A stretch of DNA of 64,000 nt from Aquimarina spongiae (GCF_900141785.1 NZ_FQYP01000010.1:147549-211548); one strand, 5' to 3'; counted from the stretch's first letter, positions 54,525 to 63,184 are shown. The notes: generated from the letters alone by a model not told the origin. A program made the numbers and translations.

Positions 54525-55316
54525 TTAGTGCAAGGTTTTAAAATAGGTAAACGCACCTAAGAGACGAGATCCGTACCATGAAAAATATTCTCCATCCACC
54601 AATAACACCTCAGCATTTTCATGAAGCTGTTGCACTTGTTCTATGTGTTTTTCAGAAAAAGGAAATGGTTCTGATGACAGCAGTATTTTATCCAACTTTT
54701 CCAAATCCTGTATCTCTTCTTTGGATTTTTCTGGATATCGATCTTCATCTTCAAAAACATTAATGAATTTATTCAATTTCAAAAGATGATTAATAAAGGT
54801 TTGATTGGCAGCTGCCATCCAAGGATCTTTCCATATAAAATAAACTACCCGACGAGCGGGTTTATCTTTTACAAAATCCAAGAAAGCCTGTTGTTCCTTT
54901 TCAATATCTTGAACCAAGCTATTTGCCTGCTCCTGCACATCAAAAAGTTCACCATATTGCTGTATCAACTCCAAGGCATCTGCTATGGTAAAAATATCGG
55001 AAACATGGACTGGGAATTCTTTTGCCAAATTTTCTACGATCTCTTTGGTATTTTCTTCTTTGTTACAAAGAATAATATCGGGTTCTAGTGCTCGTATACG
55101 ATCGTACTTGATGTTTTTGGTCCCACCCACGATGGTTTTCTCTTTTCGGATGGTGTCGGGATGTACGCAAAATTTAGTCACCCCAACAATGTGCTCCTCT
55201 AACCCTAAGGCAATCAACAACTCTGTTTGCGAAGGTACCAATGACACAATACGTCTTGGACTTCCTGAAATTTCTACCTTTCGGTCTAATTGATCGATAA
55301 AAAACATCTTATCCAT
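54525..55316 (-). CDS. BtuF-like substrate-binding protein without signal peptide
   Basis: The 263-residue protein fits the helical-backbone metal/B12-binding fold: SPRRIVSLVPSQTELLIALGLEEHIVGVTKF, ALEPDIILCNKEENTKE and AANQTFINHLLKLNKF are characteristic of BtuF-type proteins. It has no signal peptide or lipobox, so it seems cytosolic, unlike normal ABC binding proteins, and no permease or ATPase gene is adjacent. B12 binding is plausible beside icmF and meaB in this genome, but not shown. Confidence 0.8.
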   Translation of the reverse strand: MDKMFFIDQLDRKVEISGSPRRIVSLVPSQTELLIALGLEEHIVGVTKFCVHPDTIRKEKTIVGGTKNIKYDRIRALEPDIILCNKEENTKEIVENLAKEFPVHVSDIFTIADALELIQQYGELFDVQEQANSLVQDIEKEQQAFLDFVKDKPARRVVYFIWKDPWMAAANQTFINHLLKLNKFINVFEDEDRYPEKSKEEIQDLEKLDKILLSSEPFPFSEKHIEQVQQLHENAEVLLVDGEYFSWYGSRLLGAFTYFKTLH

Positions 55317-55446
55317 GGATTTTTAACATCACTAATTAAATAAATCCTAAAAAGTTCATAAACTCTTAATAACTAAACACTTAAAAGTAGGAATTTTCAT
55401 CAAAAACCAGTATCTTAGAAAGAGTAATAATTAAAATTTCGGGGCT

Positions 55447-55578
55447 ATGAATTCAGTATTACTAAACGTTATCATTTATGGTATCATGGCATTTTTTGTA
55501 GTGTTCATCGCGTATGGACTTTACGGATATGCAAAACACGTATTTAACGCGAATAGACGTTAATTCTATTGTTTTAAA
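55447..55578 (+). CDS. small membrane protein, 43 aa
   Basis: This frame begins ATG after a GGGG-type Shine-Dalgarno and encodes one membrane helix (about 5-27; NVIIYGIMAFFVVFIAYGL) and a basic tail (YAKHVFNANRR) before the last hydrophobic residues LILLF. A perfect 9-bp terminator hairpin follows directly. Codon and hydrophobicity patterns look real. Function unknown. Confidence 0.6.
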
Positions 55579-55581
55579 AGG

Positions 55582-55618
55582 GAACGAAATTTATACAAAA
55601 AAGTTTCGTTCCTTTTTT
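55582..55618. terminator. terminator between the small membrane protein gene and pyrF
   Basis: GGAACGAAA (55582-55590) pairs with TTTCGTTCC, then a T6 run. Serves convergent genes. Confidence 0.8.
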
Positions 55619-55619
55619 A

Positions 55620-56438
55620 TTATCGACTCGCCAATATTTTTTCCATTTCCTCTTGTAACACTAATGCTTTAGCTTGTGCAGCTTCGGCAAAATCTTTTCC
55701 TTTTGAAGCGTAAATGATCCCTCTGGAAGAGTTAATCAACAAGCCTATTTGATCATTGAGCCCATATTTGCATACATCCTGTAAATTTCCTCCTTGCGCT
55801 CCTACTCCAGGAACCAATAAAAAACTATCTGGGATTATTGCACGTATTTCTGCCAAATACTCTGCTTTGGTGGCTCCGACCACATACATTAAGTTTTCTG
55901 AATTTGCCCAGGTTTTGGATACTGCCAGAACATTCTTATATAATTCTTGCCCTTCGGTTTGTTTGGTCTGAAAATCAAAAGCACCTTGGTTTGAAGTTAA
56001 CGCCAAAAGGATGGTATGTTTATCTTCAAAAGCAAGGAATGGCTCTACAGAGTCTTTACCCATATACGGTGCCACAGTAACCGAGTCGAACTGTAAATCT
56101 TCAAAAAAAGCTTTGGCATACATGGTACTCGTATTTCCGATGTCTCCACGCTTCGCATCTGCAATGGTGAACACTTCGGGATAATTTGTATTTAAGTACT
56201 CAATTGTTTTCTCCAGAGATCTCCATCCTTTCAGCCCATAAGCTTCATAAAAAGCAGTGTTGGGTTTATAACCGACTGCTAAATGATGAGTAGCATCAAT
56301 AATCGCCTTATTAAATTCAAAAATTGGATCTTCTGTTTCTAATAAATGCTCTGGAATCTTGTTAAGATCTACATCTAAACCTACACACAAAAATGACTTT
56401 TTCTTATGGATTTGTTCGACCAGTTGCTTTGTTGTCAT
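55620..56438 (-). CDS. pyrF: orotidine 5'-phosphate decarboxylase, type 2
   Basis: Final step of UMP synthesis. The 272-residue product has the catalytic FTIADAKRGDIGNTSTMYA (the Asp-Lys-Asp array) and VAPYMGKDSVEPF, typical of the mycobacterial/type 2 subfamily. VGLDVDLNKIP near the N-terminus binds substrate. Cytosolic. It lies 19 bases after the dehydrogenase-like gene and may be co-transcribed with it. Confidence 0.94.
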   Translation of the reverse strand: MTTKQLVEQIHKKKSFLCVGLDVDLNKIPEHLLETEDPIFEFNKAIIDATHHLAVGYKPNTAFYEAYGLKGWRSLEKTIEYLNTNYPEVFTIADAKRGDIGNTSTMYAKAFFEDLQFDSVTVAPYMGKDSVEPFLAFEDKHTILLALTSNQGAFDFQTKQTEGQELYKNVLAVSKTWANSENLMYVVGATKAEYLAEIRAIIPDSFLLVPGVGAQGGNLQDVCKYGLNDQIGLLINSSRGIIYASKGKDFAEAAQAKALVLQEEMEKILASR

Positions 56439-56457
56439 GTCTCTTTATTTGTTTCCG

Positions 56458-57666
56458 TTATTCTTTACCATCTACATAATCCTGCAGATAACTAAAACGC
56501 TCTGTTAGTTTTCCTCCTTTGGTCATTCGTGCTCTTTCGAGAATACCATCTTGATCTCCATTAAAGAAGGCAGGGATTACATGTTCTAGAAACATTTCTC
56601 CAAAGCCTTCGCTTGCATCTTTTGGCAGCTCGCACGGTAAATTATCTACCGCCATCACCACAATCGCATTGGGATCCTTATAATCAACTTCTGTTTCTGT
56701 AGTTGGATCATATCCATAAATAGGATCAGCTATCGTAGAAGGTCTAATCGTAGATGCCACTGGGCCATCGATATCACAGGAGATATCGGCTACTACTTTT
56801 ATATTAAAATCCTCAGATTTGGCATCTTCTCGTGTAAAAATATAAGGTGCCCCATCTCCGTAAAAGTGTCCTGCCATATAGAGATCGCTTACTTTGGCAA
56901 ACTTCATAAAGTCTCCTTCATACTGCTCTGGATTAGTATAAAAGTCTGTTTTGTCCAACACAGTACCGTCTTTACGTTTGTTGTAATCCAATACATCTAT
57001 CTGTACATATACCGGCTCAGAAAAAGTGTTGTTCAAATATTCATCCACAGATACTTCTCTGATCTTCATGGCTTCTACAATCTCTCTTGCTCCACTACCA
57101 ACTTTACCGTTTCCGGTAATTACAATTTTGATATTAGGCAGTGTGATTTTTGAAAGCTCTGCTTCCAGATCTTTTTGATCGGCTAGAGTTTCTGCTTTGG
57201 GTAACGAAAAAGTATCAAACTTTTGTCCCCAGGCTCTAAATCCATTATACGCCCCCACAATACCTGCATATCTACCAAAACCGATCAATCTAAACCCTCT
57301 GCTCCCAACAATCACTTCGTGATCATATAGTTCTATGTTCTTATCCAATATAGCTTGTAAAAGCTCCCGATTGTACGGTTGCTTTTTGATGGTATGCGAA
57401 AAGAAAAAGTATTTCTTATCGGCTATCAAATCTGTTTTTGGCACTTCTTTGACCCCCAATAACACATCACAATCTGTCACATCATTAGACACCGCAATAC
57501 CTGCATCGGTATATTGCATATCGCTAAACACGCGTATATCTGAATGTTCTACAGTAAATGAAGCTTCTGGAAATTTAGAAATTACTTTTTTTATGCCATC
57601 TGGAGAGAAAACAACACGACGATCTGGCGGGTTTTTTCGTTCTTTAATAACACCGAACTTGACCAT
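56458..57666 (-). CDS. NAD(P)-dependent oxidoreductase of the alanine dehydrogenase/LYS1-like family
   Basis: The 402-residue product starts MVKFGVIKERKNPPDRRVVFSPD, the alanine dehydrogenase/transhydrogenase N-domain, and has a Rossmann-type segment IKIVITGNGKVGSGAREIVEAM. It resembles bacterial saccharopine/lysine dehydrogenase-type enzymes. The exact substrate cannot be decided. The longest frame begins at 57741 but contains a TATCTTTA promoter-like box near 57725-57732, so the ATG at 57666 is used. Confidence 0.82.
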   Translation of the reverse strand: MVKFGVIKERKNPPDRRVVFSPDGIKKVISKFPEASFTVEHSDIRVFSDMQYTDAGIAVSNDVTDCDVLLGVKEVPKTDLIADKKYFFFSHTIKKQPYNRELLQAILDKNIELYDHEVIVGSRGFRLIGFGRYAGIVGAYNGFRAWGQKFDTFSLPKAETLADQKDLEAELSKITLPNIKIVITGNGKVGSGAREIVEAMKIREVSVDEYLNNTFSEPVYVQIDVLDYNKRKDGTVLDKTDFYTNPEQYEGDFMKFAKVSDLYMAGHFYGDGAPYIFTREDAKSEDFNIKVVADISCDIDGPVASTIRPSTIADPIYGYDPTTETEVDYKDPNAIVVMAVDNLPCELPKDASEGFGEMFLEHVIPAFFNGDQDGILERARMTKGGKLTERFSYLQDYVDGKE

Positions 57667-57772
57667 AAGGTTTGGTATATATTTTGTTGAATTAAAATTG
57701 CGGCTAAAGATATGACAATTATAGTTATCTTTGCCAACCATTTTATGCTTGGATCTAGTAATTTTACATCAA

Positions 57773-57798
57773 TTTGACATGAAATGGAAACTATCTTG
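57773..57798 (+). promoter_or_regulatory. putative promoter of the tmRNA gene
   Basis: TTTGACA (57773-57779) then TATCTTG (57792-57798). The distance to the mature 5' end at 57811 fits a short leader removed by RNase P. Confidence 0.45.
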
Positions 57799-57810
57799 AA
57801 TAGTCCTATC

Positions 57811-58206
57811 GGGGTCGACTGGTTTTGACAGCGAGATGAATAAGATGGTAAGCACGTCGAGCGCTGGAATATAGCTCGTAAATATCATGTTTCACTTTTT
57901 TAAACGGCGAGAATAACTACGCCCTAGCTGCATAATCCGAATCATAGTAGGATAGTGCCTCGGCTCACTAGGTGAGCAAGCAGGAAGTCTCCCAATAGCC
58001 TTGGTTTGCGGCGATTGATTTTGAGACTTCGTAAAAGTAAACCTAGAAACTATAGGATCTTGATGTGGTTTCGAAACTTAATTGAGAATAAGCGATAGGT
58101 TGGCAGTTTTTGGTCTTTCTTATCGACGAAAATTAAACAAAGACTAAGCGTGTAGAAAGCTGTGTTGTTCCTTGTTTGGACGAGGGTTCGAATCCCTCCG
58201 ACTCCA
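57811..58206 (+). ncRNA. ssrA: transfer-messenger RNA (tmRNA)
   Basis: The 5' end GGGGTCGACTGG pairs with the 3' end CGACTCC to form a tRNA-like acceptor stem (one G-U), and GGGTTCGAATCCC is the T-arm. The tag reading frame is at 57906-57935: GENNYALAA followed by TAA. tmRNA rescues stalled ribosomes and marks the product for proteolysis. CCA is not encoded. A perfect 13-bp terminator follows. The length, about 396 nt, is normal for the group. Confidence 0.96.
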
Positions 58207-58230
58207 CAGAAATTAAACCAGATTTAAATA

Positions 58231-58267
58231 AAAAACCTGTAAATTAAATGTTTACAGGTTTTTTTTC
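58231..58267 (+). terminator. terminator of the tmRNA gene
   Basis: AAAAACCTGTAAA / TTTACAGGTTTTT, 13-bp perfect stem, seven-base loop, followed by T. Confidence 0.9.
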
Positions 58268-58440
58268 ATTTTATTTGATATCATTTAAAATCGAATAACA
58301 TTAAATAAAAGGTGAGCTATTTGGTTAGCTTTTTAAATACCAAAATACTCCCTTATTTCTCCGTAAGTCACTGAAATACTACAAAACAAAAAAATCATCT
58401 CTTCATTTCGTATCTTTATAGTTCATAAAAATACTCACCG

Positions 58441-58690
58441 ATGCAAAATACTTTTTCTCTCCTATTTTACCCAAAAGGAAATGATAAGGACAAAGATGAC
58501 CTTATTCCTTTGTATCTGTGTATAACGATCAATGGAAAGTAAAGTGAATTAAGCATCAATAAAAATATTACGTTCCAAGCGGAACACAGTAGCTGGTAAA
58601 TTAAGAAGTACTACTGCAGAAATCAGAGTCTTTAATCGACACTTGGATAATATCTAAGATAAAATATATAGAATTTATATCATAAAGTAT
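58441..58690 (+). pseudogene. decayed tyrosine recombinase (integrase), N-terminal remnant
   Basis: From the ATG the frame reads MQNTFSLLFYPKGN...PLYLCITINGK, the arm-binding N-terminus of Bacteroidetes tyrosine recombinases, then meets TAA at 58540. The same frame continues SELSINKNITFQAE. After a frameshift near 58585 another frame reads VAGKLRSTTAEIRVFNRHLD (to about 58650), then, past a further stop, DKIYRIY, which in intact relatives is part of the SAM-like core-binding domain. The catalytic domain is missing. A -7-like TATCTTTA lies near 58412. It sits 234 bases after ssrA, a common integration target. Confidence 0.8.
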
Positions 58691-58712
58691 TGGGTAAAAG
58701 CTAAATCAAATT

Positions 58713-59309
58713 TTACGCTTCAATTAAATCAAGCGATTTTTTGGCTTTTAAATGAAGCTTACCAAATAATTGAAACCCCTCAAGACTACCATTTTCTATT
58801 TCTTTATAGTTGTCGTTTAGATAAATAAGTAATTCGTTTTTGAAAGATGTCCAATCTTTGGTTGCTGTTTTTAATGAAGTTTTCAAGAAATTAGAAGCGT
58901 TCCAGGAAACAAAGTTTTTATTCTTGCTCAATTCATTAAAAATTATTCTATTCCCCATGGTTGACCCCCTCATTACATAATACATTCCTAAAGCATGGAA
59001 AGCAGACTGATAATCATATATTGTTGGAATAGTTGAAACTCTTATATTTAAAATCTCTAGATCTTCTAATAGAGCTATGCCAATGACCTCTTGTTTTGGT
59101 AGATCTTCTAATTTTAAGCCATCAATCTCATTAGCTAATTTCATTTGGTGAGATACCTCATTATAAAACAGGTAATGTGTTAGTAGAAACAATGCGTAGC
59201 TGTCCTTGTTTGGGTTGCTTATTAAGTCATTTCCGTTTGTTGTTAGTTCTACTTGTTTATGCGCATCTCTTGTCGCATATCTGAGACGAGTTAAATAATC
59301 ATTTTTCAT
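58713..59309 (-). CDS. biliverdin-forming heme oxygenase (BphO-type)
   Basis: The 198-residue helical protein has the proximal heme ligand H17 (LRYATRDAHKQVE) and the distal-helix motif RGSTMGNRII (114-123), both typical of bacterial heme oxygenases. It opens heme to biliverdin, the chromophore of the phytochrome encoded two genes upstream. It overlaps the response regulator gene by 11 bases and ends right next to the integrase remnant. Confidence 0.87.
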   Translation of the reverse strand: MKNDYLTRLRYATRDAHKQVELTTNGNDLISNPNKDSYALFLLTHYLFYNEVSHQMKLANEIDGLKLEDLPKQEVIGIALLEDLEILNIRVSTIPTIYDYQSAFHALGMYYVMRGSTMGNRIIFNELSKNKNFVSWNASNFLKTSLKTATKDWTSFKNELLIYLNDNYKEIENGSLEGFQLFGKLHLKAKKSLDLIEA

Positions 59310-59709
59310 ATTCTAACACGGTTTTGATTTTTTCTAATTTTTCTTTGCTCAACGGTTTTGACATAAAATCCAATACAAAAGGATGATTTTTTGCTTTAAA
59401 TTTATCTGTGGGATTTGCAGAAGTAGAAAGCATTACTATGATGTGTTGTTGTTGCAAATCTGGTTTTAATTGATTGTACTCTTCTAGGAATTCCCACCCA
59501 TTCATAACCGGCATATTGATATCAAGAAAAATAATCTCCGGGTTTACTACAGTTGAATCGGGATTTTTATACTGATTTAGAAAGTCCAAAGCCTCCTGAC
59601 CATCTCGACAATCATATACGTACTTGGCAAATTGAAATCTTTCAATAATTTTACGATGTACAAAGTTGTCACATCTATTATCATCTATTAATAATACACT
59701 TTTAAACAT
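59299..59709 (-). CDS. single-domain response regulator (CheY/Rcp-like)
   Basis: The 136-residue product has acidic pocket LLIDDNRCD, phosphoacceptor D63 (IIFLDINMPVMNG), and a conserved lysine in DFMSKPLSKEK. It has no output domain, so it signals through partners, as Rcp1 does with cyanobacterial phytochrome. It starts 6 bases after the phytochrome gene and overlaps the heme oxygenase gene. Confidence 0.9.
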   Translation of the reverse strand: MFKSVLLIDDNRCDNFVHRKIIERFQFAKYVYDCRDGQEALDFLNQYKNPDSTVVNPEIIFLDINMPVMNGWEFLEEYNQLKPDLQQQHIIVMLSTSANPTDKFKAKNHPFVLDFMSKPLSKEKLEKIKTVLEYEK

Positions 59710-59715
59710 TTTCTT

Positions 59716-62013
59716 TTACTTTTTTGTTAATTCATGATCTAATTGTTCACTTTTTAAGGTGAACCAAAATGTGGTTCCAACTCCAATTTCGGAGGTTAGC
59801 CAGATTTTACCGTTCATGCTTTCTACGATTTTTCTGCAAGTGGGTAGTCCTATACCAGTTCCAGGAATGTCTTCATGATGATGTAGTCTTTGAAAAAGAG
59901 AAAATACTTTTTCAAAATTTTTCTTTTTAATTCCAATACCGTTATCCGTAATGGAAAACATCCAACTAGAACCATTTTTTTTAGCCTGAATTTCGATTAT
60001 TGGGGAGATATTTTCTTTACAGTATTTTAGACTATTTGAGATGAAGTTTTGAAAAAGTTTTTTAACGTCTACGGGGTCGCAGTAAATGACGGGGAGATCG
60101 TTGAAGATAATTTTAGCACCAAGTTCATTAATTTTTAAACCAAAATCCTCAATAATTTCATTGAGAACACTATTTAAATCTGTATTTTCTCTCATTGTTG
60201 AACTCCCTACTTTTGAATAAACAAGCATTTGATCAATGAGTTTGCTCATGCGTTTTGTTGAATTTCGAGTTTTACCTAGATATTCGTCAAAAGAGCCATT
60301 TTTGTCCCCTAATTCTTCATTAATTAGCATCAAATAGTTATCTATAGTTCTAAGAGGTTCTTGTAAATCGTGAGAGGCTGTATAAGTGATTTGCTCTAAT
60401 TCACGTTTGTATTGTTCTGATTGAAAAGGGTTCCAATCTCGATTTCGTTTGATTATAATGTCTTTTACACGATGGATCATTTCAATAGTTACATTATCCC
60501 AGGGAGAACATTTAAAATTTACTGCATTTTTCCACTTTTCAAATGATTTCCTGGGGCTTAATTGAATATCACCATCTTCATCATAATCAACTTCATAAGG
60601 ACGTCTAGGATCTCCAGCCCAATCATAAACTGTACGTTCTGATTTTTTAAACCAAAAAATCATGCAATCGTCTAGTTCTTTTAGTTGAATAATAGCTGCT
60701 CCACCTATTTCTTCAGATAATCTTTTAAGATTTATTTGATCTTTAACAAGCTCACGGATATCCTTGGTTGTACAAATATCATTTTCAAAAAAATCTGGAT
60801 TCTTTTGAAGACAATTATATATTTTTAGCAATATATCTTCATCTGGAGTTAATTTTTGGCGATAAATTCCTAAAGAAGAAGTCACCAATGCGGCTCCATC
60901 AACTTGTAACAAATCTGGAAGATCAATTTTATCATTAATAAGCTGCAGTAGCACTTCCCAGGAAGAAACTAAGTATTTGTTGAAATCTTCTTCCTTCTTT
61001 CTTAATTCTTTCCTTTTCTTTTGCTCTTTAGCAAATTCAATTTCAGAAATACGTCTACATAAATTATCCACAATTAGCTCTCCGGTTTTTCTGGTTTCAT
61101 AATTGACGAAGAAGGGAGAGTAATGGTGACATGCTACGAGCCCCCAAAGCTTATTGTCAATGATCAGCGCTAATGTATAAGTTGCTTCTACTCCCATATT
61201 TTTAAGATATTCGATATGGATAGGAGAAGTGCCTCTTAATTGAGTGTATGTTAAATCCAAATAATCATAGGGGTTCTTAGCTTTAGGATTAAAAATTACC
61301 CTGTTCGTTCCGGCGCTAACGTTAGGTATAATTCTACTTCTGTTTTTTAAAAACAAGTCTCTGGCGATTGGCGGGATATCCGTCGCGGGATAATGGAGTC
61401 CTAAAAACGATTCGATTTCTTGTTTTTTACTTTCCCCTTCAACGGATCCGTGATAATCCTCATCAAAACGATAAATCATCACACGATCATAGCCTGTAAC
61501 CTGTCTATATTTTTCGGTGAATACTTTAAAAAGTTCCGGTAAATTGTCAATGTACTGTAGTGGCTCTGTTACCATTCGAATTTCATGAAAAGAAGACAAT
61601 GTTCGGCCTATTAAATTTTTATCGCGATATATTGGTTCCAGTTCAATGAAACGAGTTTTATTATGAATATGTCTAATAACATTCCAGGGTTTGTTATTGA
61701 TGAGAACAGGGATGGGATCTATAGAGTTCCATGAAAAAGGGTCTTCCATTTCTTCGAAGGCTTCAGAAATGTCATTATCCATCCATTCTTCAGGGGATAA
61801 ATTAAAGTATGAATCTATGTCGGGATTTGAAAAAACATTTGAGACATTCTCACTCAAAAAGATCGGGGCATTGGGTTGCTCATTATCCCATGCGATTAAT
61901 ACTCCATGACTTTGAGTGACAATCGGTCGATGTATGGGTTCCTCACCACAATTATCAAGAGTTAATTTAAAAGTAAGGTAATTTTTTCTATAACTATCTC
62001 GTGTTATTGGCAT
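59716..62013 (-). CDS. bacteriophytochrome sensor histidine kinase
   Basis: Red/far-red photoreceptor. The order is PAS (about 20-135), GAF (about 150-325), PHY (about 345-520) and histidine kinase (about 530-765). The biliverdin-binding cysteine is C22 (LDNCGEEPIH). The GAF pocket has PATDIP (209-214, normally PASDIP), H266 (SPIHIEYLKNMGV) and ACHHYSP (295-300). The PHY tongue has PRKSF (487-491). The kinase has H548 (TASHDLQEPLR), GIGI and GTGIGLPTCRKIVE. All parts needed for light-regulated signalling appear present. First gene of the operon with its regulator and heme oxygenase. Confidence 0.93.
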   Translation of the reverse strand: MPITRDSYRKNYLTFKLTLDNCGEEPIHRPIVTQSHGVLIAWDNEQPNAPIFLSENVSNVFSNPDIDSYFNLSPEEWMDNDISEAFEEMEDPFSWNSIDPIPVLINNKPWNVIRHIHNKTRFIELEPIYRDKNLIGRTLSSFHEIRMVTEPLQYIDNLPELFKVFTEKYRQVTGYDRVMIYRFDEDYHGSVEGESKKQEIESFLGLHYPATDIPPIARDLFLKNRSRIIPNVSAGTNRVIFNPKAKNPYDYLDLTYTQLRGTSPIHIEYLKNMGVEATYTLALIIDNKLWGLVACHHYSPFFVNYETRKTGELIVDNLCRRISEIEFAKEQKKRKELRKKEEDFNKYLVSSWEVLLQLINDKIDLPDLLQVDGAALVTSSLGIYRQKLTPDEDILLKIYNCLQKNPDFFENDICTTKDIRELVKDQINLKRLSEEIGGAAIIQLKELDDCMIFWFKKSERTVYDWAGDPRRPYEVDYDEDGDIQLSPRKSFEKWKNAVNFKCSPWDNVTIEMIHRVKDIIIKRNRDWNPFQSEQYKRELEQITYTASHDLQEPLRTIDNYLMLINEELGDKNGSFDEYLGKTRNSTKRMSKLIDQMLVYSKVGSSTMRENTDLNSVLNEIIEDFGLKINELGAKIIFNDLPVIYCDPVDVKKLFQNFISNSLKYCKENISPIIEIQAKKNGSSWMFSITDNGIGIKKKNFEKVFSLFQRLHHHEDIPGTGIGLPTCRKIVESMNGKIWLTSEIGVGTTFWFTLKSEQLDHELTKK

Positions 62014-62715
62014 AAATTAAAAATTAAAATTCATGCTCTTGACGATGTGAGGTACTAATAATTTTAGGGGCAGAAATAGTTTAAAATAGAAATCGTGGAA
62101 ATAAAAAAACTACATTTTCTTTTTTTTGTTTTACTGACTTCTGTTTTTTTTAAACACTTGTTAAATGAAATTACAAAAAAATATTGTGCAATAATAACTG
62201 ATAAGAATATTTTAACATTTATTGAAATTAACAAGCGATTCAGTTCTAATATTATAGTAGAAAGGAAAACGTTGACGATTAGCCTCTCATCAAATTGAAT
62301 ATCTAATTGATCCATAGATACTATATATATAATACCGATCTTAATAATTTTTATTACTCAAAAAGAAGATAATGGCTACGCCAAAAGTTACTGATTCATT
62401 TTTAGATTTGACGCTTCAACTTTTCACAGATAAAAAAATAGTGCTTGTTGACTTGAAGAGATTATTTTCTTTTTTCGAATTTTAAATATGTATTATTTGG
62501 AAACCGAAACAACCATTATCATTTGTATGACTATTTATTGCGCTAATAGTATTGTATTATTTTTTTAGGGAAGATTTAATAAAGCTGGCATCAGTATTAA
62601 GAAGTTTTATACCTATTTTTATTCTTATTCCTCCTATGGGATCTACTTACTTTTAGCGTTTGGATAATCGATAATTAATACACTTATAAAAGTAAAACGA
62701 ACTAAAGAATAAATT
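62014..62715. other. poorly coding stretch with short uncertain frames
   Basis: About 700 bases. A GTG frame at 62095-62298 (67 residues, hydrophobic start MEIKKLHFLFFVLLTSVFF) and a short ATG frame at 62488-62568 (26 residues) are open, but neither has a clear ribosome site. The opposite-strand frame across 62064-62315 is low-complexity. I see no tRNA or known element. Possibly decayed DNA at the far side of the phytochrome operon. Confidence 0.4.
62372..62485 (+). CDS. possible small protein, 37 aa
   Basis: An ATG frame with a GAAG-type upstream sequence reads MATPKVTDSFLDLTLQLF and continues to LFSFFEF before TAA. It is amphipathic. Nothing identifies it and chance is a fair explanation. 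Confidence 0.25.
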   Translation: MATPKVTDSFLDLTLQLFTDKKIVLVDLKRLFSFFEF

Positions 62716-63006
62716 ATGAAATATTATGACACACTTATCGAGGCTATTAATGCCTTAAAATTAAAAGGTTTTACCCAAGATTTTAACGTAAAAGAAGATA
62801 CGATTTATTGTCCAGTTCTTAAAATGAACTATAAGCCAAAAGAATTTGAAATAGTAGAAAAACATCGTTTTGAAGGTATGAGCAGTGTAGACGATAATTC
62901 TATTCTTTATGCTATAAGCACCAAATCTGGCGTAAAAGGATTACTAGTGGATTCTTATGGGATATACAGCAGTGTTTCAAAAGAAATGCTTGATAAATTG
63001 AAGTAA
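62716..63006 (+). CDS. small conserved protein of unknown function, 96 aa
   Basis: The protein resembles a widespread Bacteroidetes family often wrongly named phosphoribosylpyrophosphate synthetase. KYYDTLIEAINALKLKGF, HRFEGMSSVDDNSILYAISTKSG and LLVDSYGIYSS are the recurrent blocks. It is much too short for PRPP synthetase and has no PRPP motif. Cytosolic. A long hairpin lies after its stop. Confidence 0.78.
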   Translation: MKYYDTLIEAINALKLKGFTQDFNVKEDTIYCPVLKMNYKPKEFEIVEKHRFEGMSSVDDNSILYAISTKSGVKGLLVDSYGIYSSVSKEMLDKLK

Positions 63007-63069
63007 AATTTAATGTAATCCAAATTGAGCATAAATTGTAATATACTTGTATGGAGATAAAGGATATTC

Positions 63070-63129
63070 GAATACACATAAAATCATAGAGTCCTTTAAG
63101 TAAAAAATTCTATGATTTTATGTGTATTT
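63070..63129. repeat. perfect 20-bp inverted repeat between convergent genes
   Basis: Arm AATACACATAAAATCATAGA at 63071-63090, its exact complement at 63109-63128, 18-base spacer, with G-U pairs possible at each end. It may end transcription from both sides, but it is longer and more AT-rich than the other terminators here. Confidence 0.85.
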
Positions 63130-63184
63130 ATCTATTAAGAAACAAACTACAGAACTTCATAATAAATTAATAATCCAGCAACTA

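Noticed and set aside
57811..58206. tmRNA tRNA-like end as a normal tRNA gene
   Set aside because: No anticodon arm; the 5' and 3' halves are 390 bases apart with a tag frame between.
58207..58440. Duplicate of the tmRNA 3' end as an attachment site
   Set aside because: I looked for a second copy of the T-arm/acceptor sequence in the window and saw none; the far junction may be lost or outside.
62064..62315. 83-residue minus-strand frame upstream of the phytochrome gene
   Set aside because: Low-complexity, no ribosome site and overlapping another weak frame; treated as chance.
62716..63006. Phosphoribosylpyrophosphate synthetase name for the 96-residue protein
   Set aside because: A third of the needed length and without PRPP-binding motifs.
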